A DNA stretch of 64,000 nt from an uncultured Trueperaceae bacterium (GTDB taxonomy: Bacteria; Deinococcota; Deinococci; Deinococcales; Trueperaceae): contig CALMXZ010000011.1 in assembly GCA_937873495.1 (NCBI GenBank), positions 408,808 to 472,807 of the forward strand, read 5' to 3'. Below the pieces are notes generated by a model that had not been told where the DNA came from, did no database searches, and worked only from the letters and a program-made list of their open reading frames with translations. Made by a program: the position numbers and the translations under genes. Below, one piece after another: positions 19,362-28,940 of this stretch; positions within the stretch are counted from its first letter, which is position 1; every line of letters starts with the position of its first letter.

Positions 19362-20286
19362 GCGCGCCAAGCGCGGCAAGGTCGAGGCCGCACCCGTCAC
19401 CCAGGTGATCGGCGGGGTGGAGCGCGTCGTGCGCCCGGCCACCTTGCGCCAGCCCTACCACTTCGAGCTCTCGCACATCCCCGTCTACTTCCTGCTAGTG
19501 GTGGGGGCGGTCATCAGCATCACGCCCTTCTTCTACATGGTCTCCACGTCACTGATGACGCTCGGCGAGACCATCAACCGCGTGCTCGTGCCAGCCGCGC
19601 CGCAGTGGGCCAACTACGAGGTGGCGTGGAGCGAATCGAACTTCGCGCTCTACTTCCGCAACAGCGTGATCATCACCGCCATCGTGATCCTCGGCGTGCT
19701 GGTCACGTGCACCCTCGCCGGCTACGCCTTCGCGCGCATCCGCTTCCCCGGCCGCGAGCTGATCTTCACGGTGCTGCTCGCCACGCTGATGATCCCGGGC
19801 ACCGTCACCTTCATCCCCAACCTGCTCCTGATCAGGGGGCAGATCGTCCCGTGGGGCTCATGGATGAACTCACTGCCCGCCCTCACGGTGCCGTTCATGG
19901 CGACGGCGTTCACGATCTTCTTGCTGAGGCAGTTCTTCGTCAGCATCCCCGGCGAGCTCTACGACGCGGCCAGGATCGACGGCGCCGGCCACCTGCGCTT
20001 CCTGACCGCCGTCGTCATCCCGATGAGCAAGCCCGTCATGATGACCGCGACGCTCCTCACGTTCGTCTCGACCTGGAACGAGTTCCTGTGGCCGCTGCTC
20101 GTCACGACGACGCCCAAGTGGCGCCCCCTCGGCGTCGGCCTGTACACCTTCATCTCCGAGGCCGGCCCCGAGACGCAGCTCCTGATGGCAGGCACGGTCA
20201 TCACCGTCATCCCGGTCCTCATCGTTTACTTCTTCACCCAGAAGCAGTTCACCGAGGGGATCGCGACCTCGGGCCTGAAAGGGTGA
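19354..20286 (+). CDS. Carbohydrate ABC transporter permease, MalG type
   Basis: The second membrane subunit (310 residues, six membrane helices after a cytoplasmic N-terminus of about 40 residues). The EAA motif ELYDAARIDGAGHLRF is near residues 204-219. GTG 19354 lies inside the end of the first permease gene, an 8-nt overlap that implies translational coupling. A heterodimer of the two permeases forms the pore. The hydrophobic segment FEISHIP-like FELSHIPVYF at about 44 begins the first helix. Confidence 0.93.
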   Translation: MAERAKRGKVEAAPVTQVIGGVERVVRPATLRQPYHFELSHIPVYFLLVVGAVISITPFFYMVSTSLMTLGETINRVLVPAAPQWANYEVAWSESNFALYFRNSVIITAIVILGVLVTCTLAGYAFARIRFPGRELIFTVLLATLMIPGTVTFIPNLLLIRGQIVPWGSWMNSLPALTVPFMATAFTIFLLRQFFVSIPGELYDAARIDGAGHLRFLTAVVIPMSKPVMMTATLLTFVSTWNEFLWPLLVTTTPKWRPLGVGLYTFISEAGPETQLLMAGTVITVIPVLIVYFFTQKQFTEGIATSGLKG

Positions 20287-20392
20287 AGCTTACGTGACCA
20301 TGACCGTCCTTCAGTAGCGTGACGGAGTCGACCCGGCGCGCTACGCTTTAGGTGTATCGCGGGTCGGAAGCCCGAGTCGAAAGGAGCTGTTC

Positions 20393-21742
20393 ATGAGAAG
20401 AGTCACGCCACTGATGGGGGCCCTGCTCGCGCTAGCGCTGGCGGTCCCGGCGTTCGCGCAGGACTGGGACAACGTCGATCCTAGCGGCCAGACCGTCACG
20501 TTCTGGCACCAGCACACGCGCGAGCGCGAGACGGCCCTCCAAGAGATCGTCGCGCAGTTCAACGCCTCCAACCCGTACGGCATCACGGTCGTAGCCGAGT
20601 ACCAGGGCGGCTACAACGACATCTACCAGAAGATGGTGGCGCTCCTGGGCACGTCGGACACGCCCAACATCGTCGTCGCCTACCAGAACCAGGCCGCCAC
20701 GTACCAGCTCGTCGACGGCCTCGTCGACATGAACCCCCTCGTTGACTCCGCCAAGTGGGGCATCTCGGCCGAGGACCAGGCCGACTTCTTCCCCGGCTTC
20801 TGGAACTCCGACATCTTCCCGAGCTTCGGGGGCCAGCGCCTCGGCATCGCCCCGAACCGCTCCATGGAAGTGCTCTACTACAACGCCGACTGGCTCAAGG
20901 AGCTCAAGAGCGCCGGCCTGATCGACTTCGACGGCCCGCCCACCACCCCCGAGCAGTTCGAGGCTGCCGCGTGCGCCGCCTCCCAGACGGCGTTCTCCGG
21001 CGCCACCGCCTCCGGCACGCCGTTCGGCTTCGAGCTCTCCATCGACGCGAGCCGCTTCGCCTCGTTCACCTTCGCCTTCGGTGGCAACGTGTACGACGCG
21101 ACCGAGAACCGCTACACGCTCGACTCCGACGCCGCCGTCCAGGCCATGACCTGGATCCAGGGCATGTTCGCCAAGGGCTGCGCCACGATGGTCAGCGAGG
21201 CGTACGGCGACCAGACCGACTTCGGCAACGGCCGCCTGCTCTTCGCCGTCTCCTCCAGCTCGGGCCTGCCGTTCTACCAGACGGCCGTCGCGTCCGGCGC
21301 CGGCTTCGAATGGAGCGTCGCCGCCGTCCCTCACACCACGGCCGAGCCCGTCATGAACGTCTACGGCGCCAGCGTGAGCCTGCCCTCCGGGCATAGCGCC
21401 GAATCCACCCTTGCGTCGTGGCTGTTCCTCAAGTACTACACGGACACGGAAGCCCAGACCGAGTGGGCCATCGCCAGCCAGTACTTCCCCGTCCGCCAGA
21501 GCGTGGCCGCCGGCCTCGGCGAGTTCTTCGACTCGCTGCCGCCCTTCAAGACGGCGTTCGAGCTCCTGCCGTACGGCATCGCCGAACCCAACGTGCCCGG
21601 CTACGATCCGGTGCGCGAGCGCATCAACTCCGCCATGGCCGACATCACCGACGGCGACGACGTGCTCAGCACGCTCCAGCTCCTCAACGGCGAGGCGAAC
21701 CTGATCCTCGACGACCAGCTCTCCCAGCTCCCCACCTACTGA
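20393..21742 (+). CDS. Sugar ABC transporter substrate-binding lipid-free periplasmic protein
   Basis: An extracellular solute-binding protein (family 1) of 449 residues that would deliver sugar to the two permeases just upstream. A classical Sec signal peptide covers residues 1-22 (cleavage after AFA, no lipobox cysteine). The mature N-terminus, VTFWHQHTRERE, and NIVVAYQNQAA near residue 95 match the family. The ATG has AAAGGAG seven bases upstream. The 106-nt gap before it contains TACGCT at 20342, so it may have an extra promoter to raise its dose. The ligand is not predictable; UgpB- or MalE-like. A strong hairpin terminator follows. Confidence 0.9.
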   Translation: MRRVTPLMGALLALALAVPAFAQDWDNVDPSGQTVTFWHQHTRERETALQEIVAQFNASNPYGITVVAEYQGGYNDIYQKMVALLGTSDTPNIVVAYQNQAATYQLVDGLVDMNPLVDSAKWGISAEDQADFFPGFWNSDIFPSFGGQRLGIAPNRSMEVLYYNADWLKELKSAGLIDFDGPPTTPEQFEAAACAASQTAFSGATASGTPFGFELSIDASRFASFTFAFGGNVYDATENRYTLDSDAAVQAMTWIQGMFAKGCATMVSEAYGDQTDFGNGRLLFAVSSSSGLPFYQTAVASGAGFEWSVAAVPHTTAEPVMNVYGASVSLPSGHSAESTLASWLFLKYYTDTEAQTEWAIASQYFPVRQSVAAGLGEFFDSLPPFKTAFELLPYGIAEPNVPGYDPVRERINSAMADITDGDDVLSTLQLLNGEANLILDDQLSQLPTY

Positions 21743-21766
21743 GCTGGGCTCTGCCTCTCATCGACC

Positions 21767-21803
21767 AGTGCGGCGGCGCGACGATGCGCCGCCGCACTCT
21801 TTG
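21767..21803 (+). terminator. Intrinsic terminator after the sugar transport operon
   Basis: A perfect 13-bp stem (21767-21779 with 21786-21798), a 6-nt loop, then CTTTGG. It is the best-formed terminator hairpin in the left half of the window. Confidence 0.8.
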
Positions 21804-21838
21804 GAGCGCACGCGGCCCGGCGCGCGCACCGCGTGGCG

Positions 21839-21844
21839 TAGCCT
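21839..21844 (+). promoter_or_regulatory. -10 box (TAGCCT) of hemW
   Basis: TAGCCT ends 6 nt before the GTG at 21851; leaderless arrangement. Confidence 0.4.
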
Positions 21845-21850
21845 TGGCTC

Positions 21851-22987
21851 GTGGTTGCGCCGGCCCTCTACGTGCACGTCCCGTTCTGCCCGAGCATCTG
21901 CCCGTACTGCGACTTCCACAAGATGCTGCGCAACGAGGGGCTGGTGGCTCGCTACGTCGAGCGCCTCGAGGCCGAAGCCGCGGCGGTCTCGGCCGCCTTC
22001 CCCGAGAGCCCGGCGACCGTTTACTTCGGCGGCGGCACGCCGTCGCACCTGACCGACGCCGAGCTGACGAGCGTGTTCTCGGCGCTGCGCCGCGGCTGGG
22101 GCGCCGGCGCCGGCCGGGCGGAGACGACGCTCGAGGCGGACCCCCTGACATTCGACGAGCGGCGCCTGGCCGCGCTCCGAGCCCTCGGCGTCACGCGCCT
22201 CTCGATCGGCCTGCAGTCGGCGGACGACGCCACCCTGCGCTTCCTCGGCCGCGTCCACGACGCGGCGGCGGGGTTGGAGGCCGTGGCGCTGGCGCTGGAA
22301 GCGGGCCTCCGAGCCAACGTCGACGTGATCATGGCCGTGCCAGGCCAGGACGTCGAGCGCGACCTCCGGCGCGTGGCCGACCTGGGCGTGCGCCACGTCA
22401 GCGTGTACAGCCTGACGGTGGAGCCGGGCACCCCGTTCGCGCGCAGAGGCGTCAGGGTCGACCCGGAGGCGGACGCGGACGCGTTCGAGCTGGCAGGCAG
22501 CGTCCTGGCCGAGTACGGCCTCCAGCGCTACGAGGTGAGCAACTTCGCCGCCCCCGGCGAGGAGTCGCTGCACAACCTCACGTACTGGCGCGGCGAACCG
22601 TACCTCGGCATCGGACCGTCCGCAAGCGCGTACCTACCGGTTGGCGGCCCGTTCGGAACCCGCTACAAGAACCCGCCCATCAAGGCATGGCTGGCGGGCG
22701 AGACGCCGGAGGCCGAGGCGCTGAGCGCGGACGACTACCTCCTGGAGCGCCTAATGACGGGCCTGCGCACGCGCGAGGGCGTCGACTTGGAGGGGCTGGA
22801 GCGTCGGGTGGGCGCGAAGCTCGCGAACGTCGCGCCGGCCTGGCTGCGCGATGTGACGCGGCACGCCTTGCTGGAGCGAACCGACGGGCGCCTGCGGGCC
22901 ACCCCGGCAGGGTTGGAGCGGTTGGACGGCGTGCTGCGGGCTTTCGTTGGCAGCAGGACGGCGATCGCCGCTGATCGACGCGCATAG
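21851..22987 (+). CDS. hemW: HemW-type radical SAM protein (heme chaperone)
   Basis: A radical SAM protein of 378 residues, often annotated as oxygen-independent coproporphyrinogen III oxidase. The [4Fe-4S] motif CPSICPYCDF (Cys x3 Cys x2 Cys) begins at about residue 13. GGGTPS follows near 57 and NVDVIMAVPGQ near 157. HemW lacks the extra cysteine that follows the motif in true HemN (HemN has CxxxCxxCxC), and here Asp-Phe follows, so the chaperone assignment is preferred. It starts at GTG 21851 after TAGCCT. No other clear heme gene adjoins it, though a HemC-like pseudoenzyme lies at 55427. Confidence 0.9.
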   Translation: MVAPALYVHVPFCPSICPYCDFHKMLRNEGLVARYVERLEAEAAAVSAAFPESPATVYFGGGTPSHLTDAELTSVFSALRRGWGAGAGRAETTLEADPLTFDERRLAALRALGVTRLSIGLQSADDATLRFLGRVHDAAAGLEAVALALEAGLRANVDVIMAVPGQDVERDLRRVADLGVRHVSVYSLTVEPGTPFARRGVRVDPEADADAFELAGSVLAEYGLQRYEVSNFAAPGEESLHNLTYWRGEPYLGIGPSASAYLPVGGPFGTRYKNPPIKAWLAGETPEAEALSADDYLLERLMTGLRTREGVDLEGLERRVGAKLANVAPAWLRDVTRHALLERTDGRLRATPAGLERLDGVLRAFVGSRTAIAADRRA

Positions 22988-23011
22988 CTCGAGGACCTAC
23001 CCACTGCCACG

Positions 23012-23051
23012 ACTCCGCCCGTAGCTCTGCCAAGGACGACCCGGGCGGAGT
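23012..23051. terminator. Inverted repeat after hemW (first of two)
   Basis: A 10-bp stem (23012-23021 with 23042-23051) with a 20-nt loop in the gap between convergent hemW and the glutamate dehydrogenase gene. No T-run. Confidence 0.4.
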
Positions 23052-23054
23052 GGT

Positions 23055-23093
23055 GCGAGTGTCCACGCCGCGTCAGGCGCCGTGGACACTCGC
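23055..23093. terminator. Inverted repeat between convergent genes (second of two)
   Basis: A perfect 13-bp stem (23055-23067 with 23081-23093) and a 13-nt loop. It is probably a bidirectional transcription barrier, although it has no T-run on either side. Confidence 0.55.
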
Positions 23094-23154
23094 GCCGCTC
23101 CGCCCGTCGCGAACCGCCCGCCACGAGCCGATCGCGCACTCGAACAGCGGCCCC

Positions 23155-26100
23155 TCAGCGAGCCGCGACCACCCGCTTCGCCACCCCCGCGCTGGCGCCC
23201 GTCCGCGCCTGCTCCAGGATCCTGACGAGCACGGACCCCGAGGCGAGGTCGAGCACCCCGGGCTCCTTCAGCTGCTCGAGCGCCAGCTCGTAGCGCTTGA
23301 AGCCGCCCGCGGTCTTGACGAACGCCTCGAGGGCTCCATCGACGCCTTGGCTCTCGTCGGGTCGCGCGGCGATGTACGCCGCCGTCAGCCCCTGCTGCAC
23401 GGAGCGGAGGTCCATGACGAGGCCGACGAGCGCCACCTGCTCCCACTGGCCGGAGCTCGGCAGGGACTCGATGGTCTCGCGCAGCCAACCGAGCGAGAGC
23501 CGCTCGCCGAGCTGGTAGAAGCGCTGCGCGGCGTGAGCGAGTGTCACGCCGGTCTCGGAGGCGATGTCGACGATCCGCAGGCTGTCGGCCAGGTAGTCGA
23601 AGCCGGTGATCATCTCGGCGTCGGCGTCCTCGAAGCCCTGCTCCACGAGGTCGGCCACGGCGGCCGCATGGCGGTCGCGCTCCACCTCGGGTAGCTGCTC
23701 GACCAGCGAGCCGCGGAGTTCGGCGAGCGGCGGCCGGTAGGCGGTGACTGCCTCCTCGAAGCCGCCGTGACCAACGTCGTTGAAGAGCATCCACCCGACG
23801 ACGCTCTCGACCGCGGCTACGAACTGCTCGAGCGCGGAGTAGTACGACTCGGCGGGCACGTCGGCCGCTCTGGCGTCAAGGTGGGCGCGGACCGCCTTGG
23901 CGTCGAGGAGCTCGAGCGCCAGCAGGGTGGCGCGCACGACCTCGATGGGCGTGACGCCGTTCTGCCGCATGGCCTTGTGGACGAACGCGAGCCCGAGCTC
24001 GTCGACCAGCGTGTTGGTCAGCACGGTGGCGACGATCTCGCGGTGCAGCCTGTGACCGGCCATCGCCTCGGGGAAGCGCTCGCGCAACGCGGGTGGGAAG
24101 TACTCGAGCAGGTAGTGCTGCAGCCGCGGCTCGCTGGGCAGGTCGGTCTCGAGCAACCGGCGGTACAGGCCCATCTTCACGTAGGCGAGCATCACGGAGA
24201 GCTCGGGGCGTGTCAGCCCCTGCCCGGCCCGGCGGCGCTCCTCCAGTTGCCTGGCCGTGGGGAGCTTCTCGACGTGCGGGTTGAGGCCGGAGTTCTCGAC
24301 GAGGTAGTCGAGGAGCGAGGCGTACAGCCCGAGGTCTTCCCTGCTGGCCCGCTGGGCGAGGCTGAGAGCGAGGGCCTGCGCACGGTTGTGCGACAAGACG
24401 AGCTGGGCCACGTCGTTGGACATGGACTTCAGGAGCTCGTTCCGCTCCTCCAGCGTCACGGTGCCGCCGGCCACCAGCGGCTGGAAGAGGATCTTGATGT
24501 TGACCTCATGGTCGGACGTGTCGACGCCCGCGCTGTTGTCGATGGCGTCTGTGTTCAGCCGGCCACCGGCGAGCGCGTACTCGATGCGCCCCAGCTGCGT
24601 GAAGCCGAGGTTCCCGCCTTCGCCGACGACCGTGGCGCGCAGCTCGGCGCCATCGATGCGCACGCCGTCGTTCGCGGAGTCGCCTGCTTCCGCGTTGCGT
24701 TCGCTCGACGCCTTGACGTACGTGCCGATGCCGCCGTTCCAAAGGAGGTCGACCTCCATGCGCAGCACGGCCCTGATGAGGTCCTGGCCGCTCAGGGCGT
24801 CGTCGTCGACGCCGAGCATGCGCTTGACCTCCGGGCTGAGCGGGATGGACTTGGCCGAGCGCTCGAACACGCCGCCGCCGCGGCTGATCTTCGACGCGTC
24901 GTAGTCGGCCCAGGTGGAGCGCGGAAGCTCGAAGAGGCGCTTGCGCTCGGAAAAGGACGCCTTCGGGTCCGGGTCGGGGTCGAGGAAGACGTGCAGGTGG
25001 TTGAACGCCGCCTGCAGCCGGATGCGGTCGGTGTAGAGCAGCCCGTTGCCGAACACGTCGCCGGACATGTCGCCGATCCCCACGACGGTGAAAGTGTCCT
25101 CGAACACGTCGAGCCCGAGTTCGGCGAAATGGCGCTTGACGGCCTCCCATGCCCCACGAGCCGTTATGCCCATGCCCTTGTGGTCGTAGCCGGCCGAACC
25201 GCCGGACGCGAAGGCGTCGCCGAGCCAGAAGCCGTACTCGGCGGCCGTGGCGTTGGCCAGGTCGGAGAAGGTGGCGGTGCCCTTGTCGGCGGCCACCACG
25301 AGGTACGGGTCGGGCTCGTCGTAGATGACGAGGCCCTCCGGGTGAACGACCTTGCCGCCCACTAGGTTGTCCGTGAGGTCGAGCAGCGACCTCACGTACG
25401 TCCGGTACTGCGTGCGCACGAAGTCGCGGAGCTGGTCGCGGTCGGCCGGCGCGCCCTTGAGGACGAAGCCGCCCTTGGAGCCGACCGGCACGATCACGGC
25501 GTTCTTGGTCGTCTGCGTCTTGAGGAGGCCAAGCACCTCGGTGCGGAAGTCGTCCGGCCGGTCCGACCAGCGGAGGCCGCCGCGGGCCACCCTGCCGCCC
25601 CGCAAGTGCGTGCCCTCCACCTGCGGCGCCGACACGGCGATCTCGAACATGGGCCGCGGCTCCGGCATGGCGCCGACCTTGGCGGAGTCGAGCTTGAAGC
25701 TGATGCGCTCGAAGCCGAGGAAGTAGTTCGTACGCACCGTCGCGGCCATGAGGTCGAGAAGGCCGCGGAGGGCGCCGTCCTCCGCGAGCGACGAGACCTC
25801 GCCGAGGGAGTCGATGACGGCCTGATGCGCGCTCCGGGCGGCCCGCTCGCGTTCGCCGGAGTGGGCGCCGGCGCCGCCGGCGAAGGCCGGGTCGAAGCGG
25901 ACCTCGAAGTAGCGCATCAGGAGCGCGGCCACGCGCGGGTGGGCGAGGAGGGCGGCGCTCACGAACGAGCGGCTCGTGACCAGGTTCACTTGGGCGTAGT
26001 ACATCTGGTAGGCGCGCAGGAGGGCGACCTGCCTGGCGCTCAGGCGCGCGCGCAGCACGAGCCGGTTCAGCTCGTCGTTCTCGACCTCGCCGGCCAGGAG

Positions 26101-28020
26101 CCCCTCGAGGGCCTCGACCAGCCTCCCCTTCTCAGCCTCGACGTCGAACTCGCCCCCCGTGGCGTTCACGACCGAGTACACGTCGACCCCCCGCGACTCG
26201 CCGTCGACGAGCAGGTTGTACGGGTACTGCTCGATGACTCGCAGCCCCACGTTCTCGAGGAGGGGCAGAACGTCGGAGAGGGCGAGCCCGTGACCACGGT
26301 GGTAGACGCGCAGGAGGGCCTGGGCGGCGTCGGTCGAGCCGCCGGCCGGCGCGGCAGCCAGGTCGACGACCCGCGGTCGTTCCGCCAGGCGTTCGAGGTG
26401 CTCGATGTCCGCGACCGCCTGCTCCGGAGCGACCGTCGCCCTGAACCGTTCGTCGAACACCTGGGCGTAGCGAGCGGCGAGCGTGCGGCCGGCGTTCTCG
26501 CCGTGGGCCGCCACGAGGAGCTCGCGCAGGGTCTCTGGCCACGAGCGCGAGAGGCGCTGGACCTGGCGTTCGAGGTCCTTGACGTCGAGGTCGGCGAGGC
26601 GCTTGTCCGTCACGAAGTAGAAGTGGAAGCGGGCGTGCTCCTCGTCCTCGCCGAGGGCGAGACGCGAGTCGATGCGCTTGGCCTCCAACGCTTCCGTCAG
26701 GTAGCTCTGCACGGCCCTGCGCACGTCGTCCGAGAAGCTCTCGCGTGGCATGACGACCATGGCGGCGAGGCCGCGGCCGAGCGGGTCCTCGTGCAGCGTG
26801 AGGCGCGCCGTCGGGTCCTGGCCGACGCGCAGGATCGTGCGGATGTCCGCATGGATCTGGTCGACGCTCATCCAGAAGAGCTCTTCGCGCGGCATGCCGT
26901 TGAACGCGGCCACCGTGGCCTTGTAGTCGTGGGAGCCGGGGATGGCCTGGTCCCGCTCCAGCACGCTGCGCAGCTTGCTCCGCAAGATGGGCACGTCCTC
27001 GACGGGGGCGGCGAGGCCCTTCGTCGTGAACAGGCCGACGAACCGCTGCTCGCCCACCACCGCGCCGGCCTCGGAGAGCCGCTTCACGCCGATGTAGTCC
27101 ATGCGCCGGGCGCGGTGGACCGTGGCTTCCGAGTTCGCCTTGGTGACGAGGAAGAAGCGCCCGCCTGCCACGCGGGCCCGGAAAGCGTCCGGCAGCTCTT
27201 CGAGCAGGACCGGGGCGGTGTACGCGCTGCTGGCGACCTTGCGCAAGACGCCGAGGCCGCTGTCCTTGACGAGGCCGAGCGCGGGGCGCCCGTCCTGTGA
27301 AACGATCTCGTACCCTCGGTAGCCAAGGAACACGAAGTTGTCGTCCTCGAGCCACTCGAGGAATGCCGCGTCCTCGTCGCAGTCCGTGGCGCCGAGCGCG
27401 GCCGCGGCGGCGCGCTGGGCCCCGTCGAGCCCCCGCAGGTAGTCGGCCACGGCGCGGCTGCGGGCGAGCATGGCGCGGTAGTCGTCGGTCGCGAGGATGA
27501 CGTCGCCCAGCACTTCCCTTACGCCGGAGGCGGCGCCGGCGAGCGTCTGCTCGTCGAGGCCCGCGTCGAGCAGATAGACCTCGAAGGCCTCGCGCCTCGT
27601 GCCGGGCGCATCGGCGTCGATCCCCTGGCCGAGGTCGACCAGCGCACCGGTCGCGTCGCGGCTCACCAACACCGTCGGGTGGAGCTTGTCGGCCACCGGC
27701 AGCCCGCGCCTGCGCAACGCAGCCTGCACCGAGTCGACGATGAACGGCCGGTCCTTGAGCGCCAGCATCAGCACCGAGTAGGGCAGCGGCGCCGCAGGGT
27801 CGACGCCGTCCGAGCGGAACGCGGCCACGGCGACGGGGGCGTTGCCGAGCTGGCCGAGGAACTCGAGGCCCTTCCTCGCGAGCGCAGTGAGCGCGTCCGG
27901 GCCGAGGAGCGCCACGAGCCCGGCGTCGGCCTTCTCGTAGAGCGCGCTCGCGAAGCGCGCCAAGCGCGGGTCGGCGGCACCTCGCAGCGTCGCCAAGTAC
28001 TGTTCCAGTGTCAGGGACAT
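23155..28020 (-). CDS. NAD-specific glutamate dehydrogenase, large (about 180 kDa) class
   Basis: Oxidatively deaminates glutamate to 2-oxoglutarate and ammonia with NAD+. At about 1621 residues it belongs to the large GDH class known from Streptomyces and Pseudomonas. N-terminal ACT-like/regulatory regions fill the first 700 residues, and the catalytic core lies around 780-1250 (RVARGGLRWSDRPDDFRTEV, GSKGGFVLKG, GIGDMSGDVFGNGLL, NGGIGTYVK). A helical C-terminal region follows. I choose ATG 28020 (MSLTLEQYL), with GGAAGG nine bases upstream; ATG 28044 is in frame. Large GDHs are usually allosterically controlled and catabolic. It stands alone, divergent from lspA. Confidence 0.95.
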   Translation of the reverse strand: MSLTLEQYLATLRGAADPRLARFASALYEKADAGLVALLGPDALTALARKGLEFLGQLGNAPVAVAAFRSDGVDPAAPLPYSVLMLALKDRPFIVDSVQAALRRRGLPVADKLHPTVLVSRDATGALVDLGQGIDADAPGTRREAFEVYLLDAGLDEQTLAGAASGVREVLGDVILATDDYRAMLARSRAVADYLRGLDGAQRAAAAALGATDCDEDAAFLEWLEDDNFVFLGYRGYEIVSQDGRPALGLVKDSGLGVLRKVASSAYTAPVLLEELPDAFRARVAGGRFFLVTKANSEATVHRARRMDYIGVKRLSEAGAVVGEQRFVGLFTTKGLAAPVEDVPILRSKLRSVLERDQAIPGSHDYKATVAAFNGMPREELFWMSVDQIHADIRTILRVGQDPTARLTLHEDPLGRGLAAMVVMPRESFSDDVRRAVQSYLTEALEAKRIDSRLALGEDEEHARFHFYFVTDKRLADLDVKDLERQVQRLSRSWPETLRELLVAAHGENAGRTLAARYAQVFDERFRATVAPEQAVADIEHLERLAERPRVVDLAAAPAGGSTDAAQALLRVYHRGHGLALSDVLPLLENVGLRVIEQYPYNLLVDGESRGVDVYSVVNATGGEFDVEAEKGRLVEALEGLLAGEVENDELNRLVLRARLSARQVALLRAYQMYYAQVNLVTSRSFVSAALLAHPRVAALLMRYFEVRFDPAFAGGAGAHSGERERAARSAHQAVIDSLGEVSSLAEDGALRGLLDLMAATVRTNYFLGFERISFKLDSAKVGAMPEPRPMFEIAVSAPQVEGTHLRGGRVARGGLRWSDRPDDFRTEVLGLLKTQTTKNAVIVPVGSKGGFVLKGAPADRDQLRDFVRTQYRTYVRSLLDLTDNLVGGKVVHPEGLVIYDEPDPYLVVAADKGTATFSDLANATAAEYGFWLGDAFASGGSAGYDHKGMGITARGAWEAVKRHFAELGLDVFEDTFTVVGIGDMSGDVFGNGLLYTDRIRLQAAFNHLHVFLDPDPDPKASFSERKRLFELPRSTWADYDASKISRGGGVFERSAKSIPLSPEVKRMLGVDDDALSGQDLIRAVLRMEVDLLWNGGIGTYVKASSERNAEAGDSANDGVRIDGAELRATVVGEGGNLGFTQLGRIEYALAGGRLNTDAIDNSAGVDTSDHEVNIKILFQPLVAGGTVTLEERNELLKSMSNDVAQLVLSHNRAQALALSLAQRASREDLGLYASLLDYLVENSGLNPHVEKLPTARQLEERRRAGQGLTRPELSVMLAYVKMGLYRRLLETDLPSEPRLQHYLLEYFPPALRERFPEAMAGHRLHREIVATVLTNTLVDELGLAFVHKAMRQNGVTPIEVVRATLLALELLDAKAVRAHLDARAADVPAESYYSALEQFVAAVESVVGWMLFNDVGHGGFEEAVTAYRPPLAELRGSLVEQLPEVERDRHAAAVADLVEQGFEDADAEMITGFDYLADSLRIVDIASETGVTLAHAAQRFYQLGERLSLGWLRETIESLPSSGQWEQVALVGLVMDLRSVQQGLTAAYIAARPDESQGVDGALEAFVKTAGGFKRYELALEQLKEPGVLDLASGSVLVRILEQARTGASAGVAKRVVAAR

Positions 28021-28288
28021 GCTCGTCTGCCTTCCGCGGGCCATGCGGCGAGCTTCGCGCCGCGCCCCTTGTAGTCACGTAGTCAGGGCCAAGATACCGC
28101 CGAACCGATGCTAGGGCATACGCCCTTTGAGGGCGAGCGAAACAACCCCATCTCCTGCGCATACGACGACTCGTCCGAGCCGGCCACGTCGTCAACTGTC
28201 TACTCGCAGGAGTAGTCGGGCACCGACCCGCTCCGGCCACAGGCGCGCCGAGCGCGCGACCGGCCGTTCCCCGTCCAGGACCGCGGAC

Positions 28289-28294
28289 TATACT
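28289..28294 (+). promoter_or_regulatory. -10 box (TATACT) of lspA
   Basis: TATACT ends 6 nt before the GTG at 28301 (ATG follows at 28304). A leaderless start is predicted. Confidence 0.6.
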
Positions 28295-28300
28295 GCTCGG

Positions 28301-28906
28301 GTGATGCTTCTTCTCGCGGCCGCCCTGGTCGCGCTAGATCAGTTGAGCAAAGCGTGGGTAGTGGCCACCCTGCCACGCGACGGCACCGAGATCCCTTTGG
28401 CGCTCGGTTTCGGGATCACCCATACGCGTAACGGCGGCGCGGCCTTCGGCATGCTCCAGGACCTCGAACTCAAGGTCGGAGGGCTGACCATCGACGGCAC
28501 GGTGCTCCTTGGCCTGCTCTCGGCGGCAGTGTCCGTCGGCATCGGCGTCTACCTGTGGCGCAACGCCAAGCGGCTCCCCGCGCTCCTCAGGGTGACGCTC
28601 GCGCTCGTCCTCGCCGGCGCGGCCGGCAACATGCTGGACCGCTTGCGCCTCGGCTACGTCGTCGACTTCGTGCACTTCAAGGTAGGCAGTTTCGACTTCC
28701 CGGTGTTCAACGTGGCCGACGCATGCGTGGTGATCGGCGCCATCCTCCTCTTCATCGGGAGCCTCGGCGGCGAGCCGCGCGGCGACGCGCGCAAGGACGT
28801 CAAACGCGCGCCGGCACCGCGCGAGCATCGTCTCGACGAGCTGCCTGAGGTGCCGCCGCTGGGTGCGGGTAGTCAGCAGGGCGACGCTTCCAACTCCAAC
28901 ACCTGA
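28301..28906 (+). CDS. lspA: Lipoprotein signal peptidase (signal peptidase II)
   Basis: Cleaves the signal peptide of diacylglyceryl-modified prolipoproteins in the inner membrane. Four membrane helices are visible. The conserved blocks are DQLSKAWV near residue 12, RNGGAAFGM near 45, GNMLDRLRLGYVVDF near 110 and FNVADACV near 137; the last two carry the catalytic aspartates. The protein has a 45-residue polar tail beyond the last helix, longer than usual. Start GTG 28301 or ATG 28304, both immediately after a TATACT box. Confidence 0.95.
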   Translation: MMLLLAAALVALDQLSKAWVVATLPRDGTEIPLALGFGITHTRNGGAAFGMLQDLELKVGGLTIDGTVLLGLLSAAVSVGIGVYLWRNAKRLPALLRVTLALVLAGAAGNMLDRLRLGYVVDFVHFKVGSFDFPVFNVADACVVIGAILLFIGSLGGEPRGDARKDVKRAPAPREHRLDELPEVPPLGAGSQQGDASNSNT

Positions 28907-28940
28907 GCGCAGGAGTAGCACCGCCTCTTCAGCGTCCCGG

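Noticed and set aside
26132-28240. 702-codon minus-strand ORF
   Set aside because: Overlaps the glutamate dehydrogenase gene in another frame; Arg/Pro/Ala-rich with no family.
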